This document shows positions 1 to 10,051 of a stretch of DNA of 64,000 nucleotides, piece by piece. The DNA is from Cristatella mucedo. Taxonomy: Eukaryota; Bryozoa; Phylactolaemata; Cristatellidae. A program made the position numbers and the translations under genes. The stretch covers positions 1,852,001-1,916,000 of the forward strand of contig WPIO01000058.1 of NCBI GenBank assembly GCA_009760855.2, read 5' to 3'. How positions within the stretch are numbered: position 1 is the first letter of the stretch; every line of letters starts with the position of its first letter. A model generated the notes under the pieces. It searched no databases and was not told where the DNA came from. It worked only from the letters and a program-made list of their open reading frames with translations.

Positions 1-1020
1 TGGCTGGCTTCCTGGGACTATGCACACGGTTCGGGCAACGGTCAGAAGTGACTCAACGGTGTTTGCTGCTTGTGACGAAGCAATGAGGGGATGGCTGGTA
101 AGAAATCCGTTACCAGCCATTACCCCATAGTACAACTGCAGACTGGTAGTAATTGAGTAGGTAGTAAGAACTGGTAATACATGATGGATGTCTGCTTCGG
201 GGCACGAGACTAGTCATACCCACTTCCCTGTGCGGTCAGCTCTTGCAGGAGCTTCACGATTGCCGTATCGGCATAGTTAAAGTAAAAGCAACTGCTAGAA
301 TCTCCGTCTGGTGGCCGGGCATAGGTAGTGACATAGAACCTGTATGCCGTAGTTGCCCTCATTGCAACCAAGTGAGGCATACAGTGCCAGCAACCTCGCA
401 TAAGTGGAGTGACCCAGCCTAACCATGGCAACGTATTTACTTTAATTTTGCCGGGCCACTTGATAGCCACTATTTCCAAATAGTTGTACATGCGTTCTCG
501 AAGTGGCCCGAGGTGTTCCGTATGAGAGAGGCAACGTCTGTCACAACAATCTTGACTCTACATACACTCTCTGCCCGATTGGGTCAATCCAGGAAAGTTT
601 TGTCTGACAACGGACGGCATTTATCGTCTAATGATTTTGCTAGCTTCCTGCAAGCTAACGGCATCCAGCACTCCCTTTCGGCACTTTATCACCCACAGCA
701 TATACAGCAACGGACTAGTTGAGCACTCTGTACACACTTTCGAGCAGACATATTCAGCTAGTGCAGGTGATCCGCCGAGGCACATCGATCAGTTTCTGCT
801 AAAATACAGCTCTGCTGAGAATGCTTTGACCGGGTCCGCTCCATTTCAGTTACTTCTGGGACAAAATTTGGGCACATGCCTTGATCTGCTTAGTTCGGCC
901 ACTGAACGTGCTGCCATACCTTCATCTCGAACTAGGCTTCACAGATATGCAATTGGAGGCCTGGTGTGGTACCGGAATTGCCAAAACCGGTCAACAACTT
1001 GGTCTCCGTGAATCATACAC
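1..1020 (+). pseudogene. Ty3/gypsy-like pol remnant (integrase), duplication copy 1
   Basis: Broken plus-strand remains of an LTR-retrotransposon polyprotein. An H2C2-type integrase zinc finger lies at about 200-420 (pattern WWPGI, then CRSCPHCNQ). The integrase core follows at about 430-730, with a recognisable SDNG around the second catalytic Asp near 605. Downstream pol sequence runs to about 1,010. Stops and frameshifts interrupt it, so no intact protein is made. The whole stretch is repeated at 32,739-33,725. The remnant ends where LINE-A is inserted at about 1,030, and the pol C-terminus resumes at 4,484. The left part of the element lies outside the window. Confidence 0.8.
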
Positions 1021-1508
1021 GCAGCCAAAGGCATTGTGACGTAATGTAATGTAATGTAATGTAACGCAGGAGAGTTTTGTATAGCGCACTCACAGCCTAA
1101 TCGACTTTTGGTACGCATTCGGTAGCCACCAGACTTCGTCTCACTCAACAAAGAGAAAGTGGGAAGCATAGCCGAGTTAGGAGAGCAGTTGAAGTAGTGA
1201 GTAGCATAGAAGTAGCAGTTCAGGACTGCTGAAAAAGATGTGCCATAGTCGGCAGTTGGAGAGTAGATGTCGTTGCCTAAGAATCGTGGAAGCGAGTTCC
1301 ACAGTCTAGGACCTACAGAGCTAAAGCTTCTGTCGCCAACGGTCTTTAAGCGGTGGAATGGGACAGCTAATTGATTGTCCACACAGGACCTGAGGGCGCG
1401 AACAGGCAGAAACTGATGTAGCAGTTCAGCTAGGTATAAAGGAGCCAAGCCGTGGCGGACCTTGTGGGTCACCGTAAGAACTTTGCTCCGTATCCTTTGC
1501 TCAACCGG

Positions 1509-3230
1509 CTACCATCCTAGCTCTTCCAGCAAAGGTGACACGTGCTTGAACCGCTGGGACTTGAAGACCAGCCTTGCAGCCATATTCATAGTCCGCTGTA
1601 GTGGCATAATAGCTTTCTTTGGTAGCCCAGCCAAAAGGGAATTACAATAATCAAGCCGAGACAGAACTAAAGAGCTAGTTAAATTTTTTACAAGCCACTG
1701 TGGGAGACAGCTTCTAATCTTGGATAGGCATCGGATGTGATGGCTAGCTGTAGAGGCAGTCTTCTGAATGAAGCTTTCGACATTGAGGCAGCTGTCGAAC
1801 ACGACACCTAGATTACGAGCACGTGGTGAAGGTCGCACAATAGCATCACTTATTAGAACAGCAACGCCTTTTAATCCAGCCACACGCTTAGGGTGTCCTG
1901 TAAGAAGCAGTTCGGTTTTATGGTCATTTAATTTCAGGAAGTTTTCCGACATCCAGGATCGAATATCGCCAAGGCAAGCATTCAGTTTCTCAGTTGCTGC
2001 AGCAGATTCCGACGGTTTAAATGACAAATACAACTGATTATCGGCAGCAAAGAAGTGATATCCTATTCCATGGGCCTTAATCACTTTTCCCACAGGTTGC
2101 ATATAAATGGAGAACAGCAAGGGACCAAGTACAGACCCTTGAGGGACTCCACAGGTGACCCTTCTCATGTCTGAGACCTGACCCCCACACGACACGGATT
2201 GAACACGATAAGACAAGTATGATTTAAACCACGTCAGTGCTTCGTCTGCCAGACAGATCGTTGTTCTCAGTCGTTCAAGCAGAACTTTGTGATCAATGGT
2301 GTCGAAGGCAGCAGACAGATCTAGCAGAGCTAGGGCAGTGACATTTCCGTCGTCGTTGCCACGTAGAATGTCATTGTCAACACGGAAGAGAGCAGTTTCG
2401 GTTGAGGGCTGCCTCTTGAAACCTGATTGAAATGTTTCTGACGTTCCATTATTTTCAATATGTTCAACTAGCTGCTTAGCAACAATTTTTTCAAGAATCT
2501 TTGATAAGAATGGAAAAAAGGAAACTGGACGATAGTTTGCTAGGACCTCTGTGTCTAATCCAGGCTTTTTAAGAATAGGTCTAACGATTGCCGACTTGAA
2601 GGACTTGAGGACGACCCCTCTTTCCAAAGAAGCATTACAAATCTTGGTTATGGCAGGGCAAAGTTGGTCAGCAAGTGAAGACCACGGAGATGAAGGTATA
2701 GGGTCTTCAGGAGACGAGCTCTTTTTGGTAGACCTTATTAAGGCAGCCACATCACAGGCAGAAACATCAGAGAATCTTTTAAGAAAGGTCACAGGTTGAG
2801 GAACGGCGATTGCTTTGGTCGGAGGGGGCTTAATGGAGGCACGAATGTGCACAATTTTTTCAGTAAAGAAGGCTGAAAACTTTTCGGCTGAGCCCTTAAT
2901 ATCTGGGGAGTCAGACCTGACAACATTGGCTAGTAAATTGTTCACTGTCTTATAAATCTGTTTAGTGTCCGACTGGCTGGAATTCAGTTTTCTAATGAAA
3001 AAAGAAGCCCTGGCTTTTTTAAGCTTTCGTGTGTAAACACGAAGGAAGTCTTTAAAATTGACTAGGTCTGCCTCAGACCCCGATTTCTTGAAACGACGTT
3101 CCAGCCTGCGCTTAACACGGCGCATCTTAAGGAGTTTTTTTGTAAATTGAAAGCAATCTCGACGACTTTGAACACGAATAGAGCGAACGGGAGCATGCTT
3201 GTCAAGAGCACTCCTGAGTGTCATGTTCAT
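1509..3230 (-). pseudogene. LINE-A reverse transcriptase (573 codons, catalytic motif damaged)
   Basis: The long open frame of the element encodes an RNA-dependent DNA polymerase used for target-primed reverse transcription. Visible blocks in order are LANYRPVSFFPFLSKILEKI, ALLDLSAAFDTIDH, the VPQGSVLGPLLF motif and the C-terminal LxLxLxYCNSLLAGLP type block. The catalytic box, expected as [FY]xDD, reads FAAD followed by NQLYL, so the first Asp is lost. The frame opens beside the endonuclease and shifts into a different frame at about 1,490 for the C-terminus. I infer an inactive copy of fairly recent origin, given the long uninterrupted frame. Confidence 0.9.
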
Positions 3231-4143
3231 CGCATCTGTGAGGGTATCGAGGCTGCCGGTCGAGTGTGAATGCAGATCAAGAAGGCCTGAATCACAGATT
3301 TCAAAAATTTATCTACGTCAATGCTTTGTAAGTTACGTCGTTTGGCAAATTCGACATTGCCCTGTACGTACGAGGGAGCAGGAACAGTAAACGAGACCGA
3401 ACAATGATCTGAGAGGGTCAGTGGGCACACCGCAAAGTCAGTGGGGAGGACATCCTTAGTGATCACGAGATCTAGAATGTGGCCACAGATGTGGGTGCTA
3501 TGATTAACGTGTTGGGCCAAACCAAGATTCTCCAGACAGTCAAGAAATGAGTGGACCTGGCTGTTGCTAGGGTTGTCAACGTGAATATTGAAGTCCCCTA
3601 CAATCAGTAGCGGCCTGTCACACACAAATATTTTGGCGAGGAACTCTGAAAACTCCTCTATAAACAAGTTTAGACAGCCAGAAGGAGGCCGGTATATCAC
3701 AACGGTGAGAAGCATTGTCTTTGATGAAGACCTGAAAGCAACCGATTCAAACGATGACCCATGCGAGAAACTGCACATTTTATAGCCAAACGATTCGCCA
3801 ACAACAATTGCAACCCGCCACCAACCTTGTCAGAACGCATGGACTGATAGAATGAGAACCCGGGTGGGGTGGTCTCGGAAATACAGCTACTGTAACAAGG
3901 CGTCATCCAGGTTTTGGTAAGCAGAAATGCATCTAGCTTCTCCTGGACCACCTGATCGCGGATAAGTAACCCCTTGGTTTTTAGCGAGCGGACACTTGGT
4001 AGGCGGAATTTAAGAGGCTGTCCAACAACTGGGCGACGGCGATGAAGTGGCTCGTATTCTCTACCATTTGCGTCCGGCCCGGCGGACGCTGGCTCTTCGA
4101 ATTTGAATTGGACCTTGGTAACGGCCGTGGGACGACGTTTCAC
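3227..4143 (-). pseudogene. LINE-A endonuclease domain, frameshifted
   Basis: Two overlapping minus-strand frames (4,143-3,697 and 3,778-3,227) together make an APE-like endonuclease that nicks the target DNA. The catalytic signatures GDFNIHVD (near 3,580) and LSDHCSVSF (near 3,410) are present. A frameshift at about 3,700-3,780 separates the N-terminal half from the catalytic half. The next frame, the RT, overlaps its end by four bases. A further frame at 4,373-4,140 may be the start of the same polyprotein; I could not assign a domain to it. Confidence 0.85.
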
Positions 4144-4483
4144 AAGTGCTGGGCTACAGCGGGTGGGCTACTACCGAAACAAGTACTATTTAGCGCTTTA
4201 AACTTATGAGTCGTAGGTTTTATAGCCGAGCTGTTGATGGGGCGAACGCAGGATGCAGGTAGGTTCTCACTGACCCGCCAGAGAAGGCCCGCCGGTAGGT
4301 ATCGACTAATGGCGACATCGCATCTTATGCTAAGCAGGTCCTGTTTTGTGTAGCATATCCGAGGACAGCTCATAAATGGTCACAGCGAAGATAGCAGCGG
4401 AATACCCGAAGGTATTACGGAGAAATCAAGTAAAGGTCCACACCACGCTAGGAGTCGCCCGAGGCCGCTCTTTAGCGCGGGAA

Positions 4484-4540
4484 GGAACGTATTGGGTAGA
4501 GCCAGAAAATGGTACAGACTGCGTGACTCGTCCGAAAAAC
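4484..4540 (+). pseudogene. Ty3/gypsy pol C-terminal piece
   Basis: A short stretch translating to a YWVEPENGTDCVTRPKNLV-type sequence. It resembles the strand-rich C-terminal tail that follows integrase in many gypsy polyproteins. It continues the remnant interrupted at 1,020 and is followed directly by a SINE. The duplicate lies at about 33,757-33,808. Confidence 0.5.
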
Positions 4541-4740
4541 TTGGTGAGCCGTGATTGCACAGAAGGTAAGGCGGTCGCTTTTACAACCTCAGTCCCGAGG
4601 TCATGGGTTCGGTTCCTGCAGTGGGCGATTCTTTATCGCCACTGCAAGAAGTGGTGATAGCCTTATAGCCTTTTCTGTCGCTATACGAAAAGAGGCTTCT
4701 TAATCATCTTGGATTTATTATTTTTTTTATTTATTTAAAC
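4541..4740 (+). mobile_element. tRNA-derived SINE
   Basis: One member of a family seen at least seven times in the window. It has a tRNA-like head with an A-box-like region, a B box close to GGTTCGGTTCC (about 4,608-4,620), a GC-rich hairpin GCCACTGCAAG..GTGG and an A/T-rich tail. The same insertion is present in the duplicate at 33,808-34,005, so it predates the segmental duplication. Confidence 0.75.
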
Positions 4741-5179
4741 CAGCTTCGCCAGCGAGATTTGATGCCATATGCTGACAGGGGGAAAAATTAAGGGGCCACT
4801 ATGGCCCTAGCATACGGAAACCCTCTACCACTTATGCAAACAATGCCGTTGCTAGCAATAATGCTTAAGCTGTGGCAGAAGCCGCTGACATAATCAGCCA
4901 AGGGCCTACTGTAGCAGTTCAGAGTACCATGACCTGTACTGATGCCCAGCTACACCTTGATACGGCTGACAATAATGGTGTTATTGCAGGTCCATCACCT
5001 GAGAGCATCCGTGAGCATTTAGAGGCTGAGGCATCGAATGGTGGAGCTCGATTTGCCTCAGTCAACAGTGCCACCAAATCAAGTCGACATGCACTGCACA
5101 CATCGACCGTGTAAAACTAGGACACCGTACTACGAACCTGCGAGACTTTGTACCGCGAGACCGGCACTTTATCGGCTAC

Positions 5180-5350
5180 GGTTGGGAGGAGAGGATGCTG
5201 GGTCCGCCTGGCACGTCCACCCACCAAGCTTTCCCACTGGAGACAGCTGACTCACTTACTTTCAGCAGTTGCTTGCAGGCCCGCGGGCTGGCCGAGCGTC
5301 CCGGATCAGCGTTTCCGAAATAAACGACATCTGTCTGAGCCGTCTTGATC
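5180..5350 (+). other. Possible 3' LTR segment of the gypsy remnant
   Basis: Downstream of the pol remnant lies a purine tract, GGGAGGAGAGGA, followed by GC-rich sequence and an AATAAA signal at about 5,319. The same arrangement occurs at about 34,645-34,800. This order (pol, purine tract, polyadenylation signal) suits an LTR. I found no second LTR upstream and cannot fix its ends. Confidence 0.3.
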
Positions 5351-6061
5351 TGTGTGCGACTGCCCTTGCGAACATGACAAGACACACGAGCCGGCTCGAC
5401 TGCTGCATCGAAGAAGAGAAGATCTCCGCTGCCGTGTTTTAAAGAAGTGCCAAGGAAGTCTGGGGATTCGAGCTTGGAGGTAGATCCGTCAAAATAGCTT
5501 CGAACTTACGCCAGTGCAGGTCTATTTAGATTGCAAACGACGGCATGTTTATCTCTTCCTGTGCATGCTGAAAGTCTGCCTGTAACACTTATCGATCGGC
5601 CGCTGGTACGACCGCAAACCGTTCGTCTGTGGGTTCGTATCATTCAGCAGCGACGAAGACGATTTCGCTGGACGCCATGTGCTGGTTTGCATCCCGTAGC
5701 AGCCGTGCTGACTTTCATCCGATAGCTGCTGTGCCGGACGGTCAGCTACCAGTGCTTGCTCTGTACTACTGGTAGCTTCCGTGCAGATGCCATTTGCACT
5801 CGATCACCCTGCTTTGGGAGCTAACGAGCAAATTCGCCGAATACAGAATTTTGTAAATAGTATTTGGACGTAAATCCAAATTCAAGATTATGTGCTATGC
5901 AGGGAGGATTCTCGATACGCCCTACGGTCCGTTAAGGATGAGAGAACATTCTTTGCTTGCAGTGTCCGTCTGGCCAGAGTGGGGTCTCCCACGCCGACTC
6001 TCATTTCATGTTAGCATTACTAAATGCGAGTGCAATTTCACCATATCCACGATTCACAAGT

Positions 6062-6850
6062 AACGTAATGTAACGTACCTCCGTCTTTAACTGCACGAAG
6101 CCACAAAGACTATGTGAGTGTTACCCACGAGAGTTGTGTATTGAGCACTTTATGCAGTCTTTAGTGTCCATTTGGTAGCCAACAGCCTTCATTTCACGCA
6201 ACCAAGAGAAATTGCCAAGCCTAGCCTGGTCACGACAGCAGCTGAGATAGTGACTGGCATGGAAGTAGCAGCTCAGGACCACTAGATACGATTAACCATG
6301 GTTGGCAGCAGGAGAGTAGTCGTTGCCTAATAATCGTGAAGTAATTTGCACAGTATAGGACCTGAAGTGCTAAAGGTTCTTTCGCCAACGGTCTCCAAGC
6401 CGAGAAATTGAGGAGCTAAATTTCTGTCTACACCGGACCTGATGACACGAGGAGGCTAAAACTGGTGCAGCAGTTCAGCTAGGTAGGGAAGAGCCAAGCC
6501 ATTGCCGGCATAGTGGGTCAGCCTAAAACCTTTGCTCTGTATCTGTTGATGAACAGGCAGGCATTTTAGCTCTTTTAGCTAAGTAGAGGCTTGGTGAAAC
6601 CTCTGCGACTTGAAAACTAGGCTTAAAATGATATTCCTAGTTACTAGCAGTGACATATTCGTCTTTTGGTAAGGCATCAAAAATCGAATTGCAATAATAA
6701 AGGCGAGAAAGAGATAAGAACCTAGTGAAACTGTTGGCAAGCCGGCACGGAAAATAGCTCCGAATCTTAGATAGGGATCGGGCATGATGACTAGCTGTAG
6801 AAGCAGTCTTTTGAATCAAGCATTATAAAGCAGGTTGAAGCTAACTAAAG
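6062..6850 (-). mobile_element. LINE-A 3' fragment, degenerate
   Basis: Minus-strand remnant of the LINE-A RT C-terminus and 3' tail, recognisable by the same blocks as at 1,050-1,800. It has many stops. Its tail (GTAACGTAATGTAACGTACC, at 6,060-6,079) sits exactly where the near-identical part of the segmental duplication begins. A copy lies at 35,524-36,312. Confidence 0.75.
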
Positions 6851-6926
6851 ACATTGAATAAAGCAGGTCTGGTGCAGCACTGTCTGCTCAGAACCAACAG
6901 ATGCTGACCGCCCAGCTATTCGTCGG

Positions 6927-7289
6927 ATGGACTCAAGGTCCGCAACCCCACAGATTTCCACCGACGGGCTTGGTGATTTCGAGATAGATCAGCTGATCTG
7001 CACGAAGCTGCAGCAGCTCTGGAGTGCTTCCGATGCACGGCCGCCACTTCGGGCAAGAGCCCTACTGCTAACGGCACCAACAACCTATCCCAGTGACCTG
7101 GAGGCTACTCGTGCTTTCTCGGTGGGTGAGCCATTGGGTCGCAAAGTCGTCGATATTCAGGTTGATGCAATGCCACGCAGTGTGCTGCAGAAGACGAGCC
7201 AAGATTACGCGGCCGTTCTAGCACGAAGAGCTAGCCACACAGCACTGAGACGCTGCCTGGAGACGATCGCATCGAATACGGGCACCTAG
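6927..7289 (+). CDS. Hypothetical 120-codon ORF, present identically in two copies
   Basis: An open frame starting MDSRSATPQISTDG and ending in a TAG. I do not recognise a domain. The duplicate at 36,389-36,751 gives the same protein, but the DNA there is almost identical, so conservation is no evidence of selection. It could be a gag fragment of an LTR element or a chance ORF. Confidence 0.2.
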   Translation: MDSRSATPQISTDGLGDFEIDQLICTKLQQLWSASDARPPLRARALLLTAPTTYPSDLEATRAFSVGEPLGRKVVDIQVDAMPRSVLQKTSQDYAAVLARRASHTALRRCLETIASNTGT

Positions 7290-7416
7290 GCACACTCGCC
7301 CTGACTGCAGCCTGATAGCCTGTGTCGTAATCGCCGGCCCCTACTTGCGGCCTGTACCCGTCCCTCTACTGTTGAAACGTTGGCCCGACCATCCAAACAC
7401 ACAAGCTCAGAGTTAC

Positions 7417-7737
7417 TAGTGCACTGAAGCTTCATGTATATCAAGCTCGAGCCGACGCCCCTAAAAACTCATTTCGAGGCCTTGGTTACTAAGCTTGTAG
7501 AACAGCGTCGAGCCATTGGGTGACTGTCTTGCCAGCCGAAAGGCTTTTATACGTGCATTGAGGGCTGTTTCGAGGATTCCTTCTTGGTGGTCGCTGCGTT
7601 AAGCAAGGCCAGCCACAACCGGTCCGACAGCAGCTCGCCTTAAGCAGCCTTCCTAGACCTAGGCAACCTGCTTTCAGAAGGATCGCGTGATCGATGCTTC
7701 AGATCACCCTGCACAAAGTCGGGGCGGGCCTAAACTT
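7417..7737. repeat. Three-copy 320-bp segment
   Basis: This block, from CTGAAGCTTCATGTATATCA to GGGGCGGGCCTAAACTTC, recurs at 36,880-37,197 (near identical) and at 22,400-22,728 (clearly diverged). At the third site it is fused directly to a DNMT1 exon remnant. That places it as the sequence just downstream of the DNMT1 3' end that was copied with the gene. Confidence 0.8.
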
Positions 7738-8560
7738 CTGTGGGTTTTTAAAGTAGCTATATACGGTAACATCTATAAGAATGAAAGTTCCTACTCATAG
7801 GACGACAAAGAGCTTGAGCTTTTTCATGTGACAGCAAAGGGGCGGCCAGACGATGCACTGTCGCGCATTGTGTTTGACGTGGCCATATAAATAGTCGTGA
7901 GGTTGATCCTGGCAGGCGAGGCCTTAAGCCTTTCATCAGAGAGCCAGAAGAGCAAGAGGTTTGACGTGAAGCCCGAGTATTTTGGATAGTTATGCCGTGG
8001 CAAGAGAACGGGGTTCCTCGATCAATCCGGGCCAAATGGGGCCGATCTGGCTGTCCAGACTTTTCTGGATAAATAATCGTGTGAGAAGTTTATATTGCAC
8101 ACTCGGAGAACCATTTCTCTTTCTAGGCATGCACGTATGCCCGAACGGAAGAATTTGAAGAGGTCAGTTTTGGATTGTGCTCTGACGCCCTGCCCATAAT
8201 AGTCTACCTCCCTTTTTTCTTCATTGCTGCTCTGCCATCTGTAATAGGCTTCATCCACACTGAAACGGCTTCGTACGTCACAGTGTCAGCAGTCCATGTC
8301 CGTCCAAGAGCTCCTACTGCAGCCGCTCGTCCGCTCAATTTCCGTTCCGTCTGAGGACGGCTGGTCTGCTCGATATGGTGCTACTACGGGAGAGTACGCC
8401 GATCCCTGGGATACCGGGTACAACTCCGGCTTGCTTCATGCTGTGCTCAACCGACCTAGCCGTCTCGACGGCGGCAACATACCGGCTAGACGTACGGTGT
8501 GGCATTCTCATACAATGAAACAAGTTCAAACTTGAAATGTATTATGAAGAAGAGATCCGG
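7738..8560. other. Unassigned sequence downstream of DNMT1, with split ORF
   Basis: Minus-strand frames at 8,258-8,022 and 8,035-7,757 are one continuous 166-codon frame in the duplicate (37,718-37,218). A one-base difference near 8,070 separates them here. A plus-strand 79-codon frame lies at 8,296-8,535. I recognise none of them and see no domain, so they are probably non-coding. The DNMT1 3' untranslated region should lie at the upper end of this stretch; I see no clear AATAAA. Confidence 0.35.
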
Positions 8561-8721
8561 TCATAATGAAGTCACAAAAAATGGACAGGGCGACCAAGAA
8601 ACGGTCCACAGCACAGCTTCTGGGTAGAGGCTACAGCCTCGACCGTTGCGAATCTGACATACTACTCCACGGGCATCGCAAGGAAATGTGCCAGCTTTGT
8701 TTGACGTGTGCCTTTCTCGCC

Positions 8722-8799
8722 TCAATTCTTCCACGCGAGGGACTTCTTTATTTCGTATCCAATCGCTCTTGCAAGTGGGGGTGGAACAGCATTCCCAAT
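8722..8799 (-). CDS. DNMT1: DNMT1 mapped exon 25: motif X and stop
   Basis: Acceptor TGTCTTTGTAG, phase 0 in. Encodes [20 protein letters not shown], then LAWKN and TGA (8,724-8,722). Motif X completes the cofactor pocket. The exon lies inside the segmental duplication, so it exists again at 38,182-38,259. Confidence 0.97.
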   Translation of the reverse strand: MGNAVPPPLARAIGYEIKKSLAWKN

Positions 8800-10017
8800 C
8801 TACAAAGACACATTTAGCACCAGCTGCATTGTCGAGCGGAGACCTATCGTAGCAAGGTGAAAAAAGCAGCAGCCGTGGATGCCACATACCTGCCGGTGCC
8901 TGTCTGAAATGTTGCCACTAAAGTGGTAGGTATCCAAAAATCCTTGAGCTCTGGCACACTCACGGACACTGACCATGCGATCTTGCTCTGGGTGAACCAT
9001 GCGACCCTGGGCACGAAGAATGTAAGAAAAAAGACTTGCGGCCGAAATGATGGCATTCAGAAAGAGCAGCGAATCAAGAAAACTATACCGGCAAATGCAT
9101 AGGCTAGCTTTATTGCTAAACCCTGAAACCCGTAGGAGGGCGTGTCGTTACCTGTTTTCCTCTTGGTTTTAATACCGTGGTGATTGTCGAAAAAAAGTCG
9201 CCCCACTCGAGCCGACCGTATGCTCCTGCCCAATTATTGTTTTTGTTGGCAGTGTGAGACAGAGCCCAGGGAATCAACGTGTTCTTTTGCCGGTAGGTGG
9301 CCAGATCACACAGACCACGTTCTGCTTGCTCAGCACAAGGGCATACTCCACGCTTCTCACCGTTCGGGCCTTGGCCATTTTTTTTGTCCTTGAATAGGTA
9401 TTTCCTGAAAATACAAAGAGCTGTAGCCACTAGACAGACGAAATCGAGCCACTACCGAAGCGAGTCAGGTTGCCTTGCAGAAAAAACGTGCACATATGTC
9501 GACAGGTCCTGCTGCCCTCGGGCAAGGCTGAAACAGCTTACAATAGCTTTGACTTTGTGCCGTCCGACAATTCCACTTCAACGTTGGGCAGATCGCGCCA
9601 GTCAGAGCCCGGGGCGGTCGGCACGTTTTGAATGCGTGCCAGCTCAAGAGGGTTCAGCTCAATGCATACATGATCTTGAAGAACAGGTTTACACCGTGTG
9701 TCCCGAATCTGTAAGGATATCGATGCATTGGCGAAAGATTGCATGCCGTGAGTGCAAGCAATCACAGAAACGTGCACACACCAACGCACGTGCTCGAACG
9801 CATGCAGAACAAGCTGTGCAGTGAAGATGCGATCCTTGTTGAGCTAAGTGATCTGCACCCAACAGGTGCAGTCCGAATAACATCCATTCTTGGCAAGGAC
9901 AAATTTTGCTAGCCATGCCTGTCAACTGAGTTGCTCTTACCATCTGGACAGTACATGGCCCTACCGAGCTCTATGTATGTACAAAAGCAAACGGGCGATA
10001 TATAACGATATATATAT

Positions 10018-10051
<34 letters not shown>

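Larger units (their letters stand above)
1030..4483 (-). mobile_element. LINE-A, near full-length non-LTR retrotransposon (CR1/L2/Jockey group)
   Basis: A minus-strand LINE that reads from about 4,480 (5') to about 1,030 (3'). It contains an apurinic-type endonuclease (about 4,143-3,230), a reverse transcriptase (3,230-1,509) and a C-terminal extension (about 1,472-1,050). It ends in a short ATTAC-type tail, seen on the plus strand as repeated GTAAT at about 1,040-1,065. The gypsy sequence on either side is continuous in the duplicate copy at 33,725-33,757, which is the empty site. At most about 5 bp (ACGTA) is shared by the two edges, so the target-site duplication is short or absent, as is common for CR1-type elements. 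Confidence 0.88.
4484..8835. repeat. Segmental duplication, copy 1 (right part)
   Basis: This stretch reappears in the same orientation at 33,755-38,295. From 4,484 to about 6,060 the copies differ at roughly 9% of positions. From 6,061 to 8,835 I find only about five differences, including single-base indels near 7,460 and 8,070. Similarity stops abruptly at 8,835/38,295, within the intron just 5' of the last DNMT1 exon. Copy 2 carries an extra SINE (34,437-34,622) that is absent here. Confidence 0.92.

Noticed and set aside
4376-4657. 93-codon plus-strand ORF, similar to 33,677-33,922
   Set aside because: It combines the LINE 5' edge, a gypsy tail and a SINE; the similarity comes from the shared duplication and SINE.
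4872-5114. 80-codon plus-strand ORF also seen at 34,194-34,379
   Set aside because: The copies differ at many non-synonymous sites and the second is truncated. No domain is recognised and it lies between gypsy pol and a possible LTR, so it is probably decayed element sequence.
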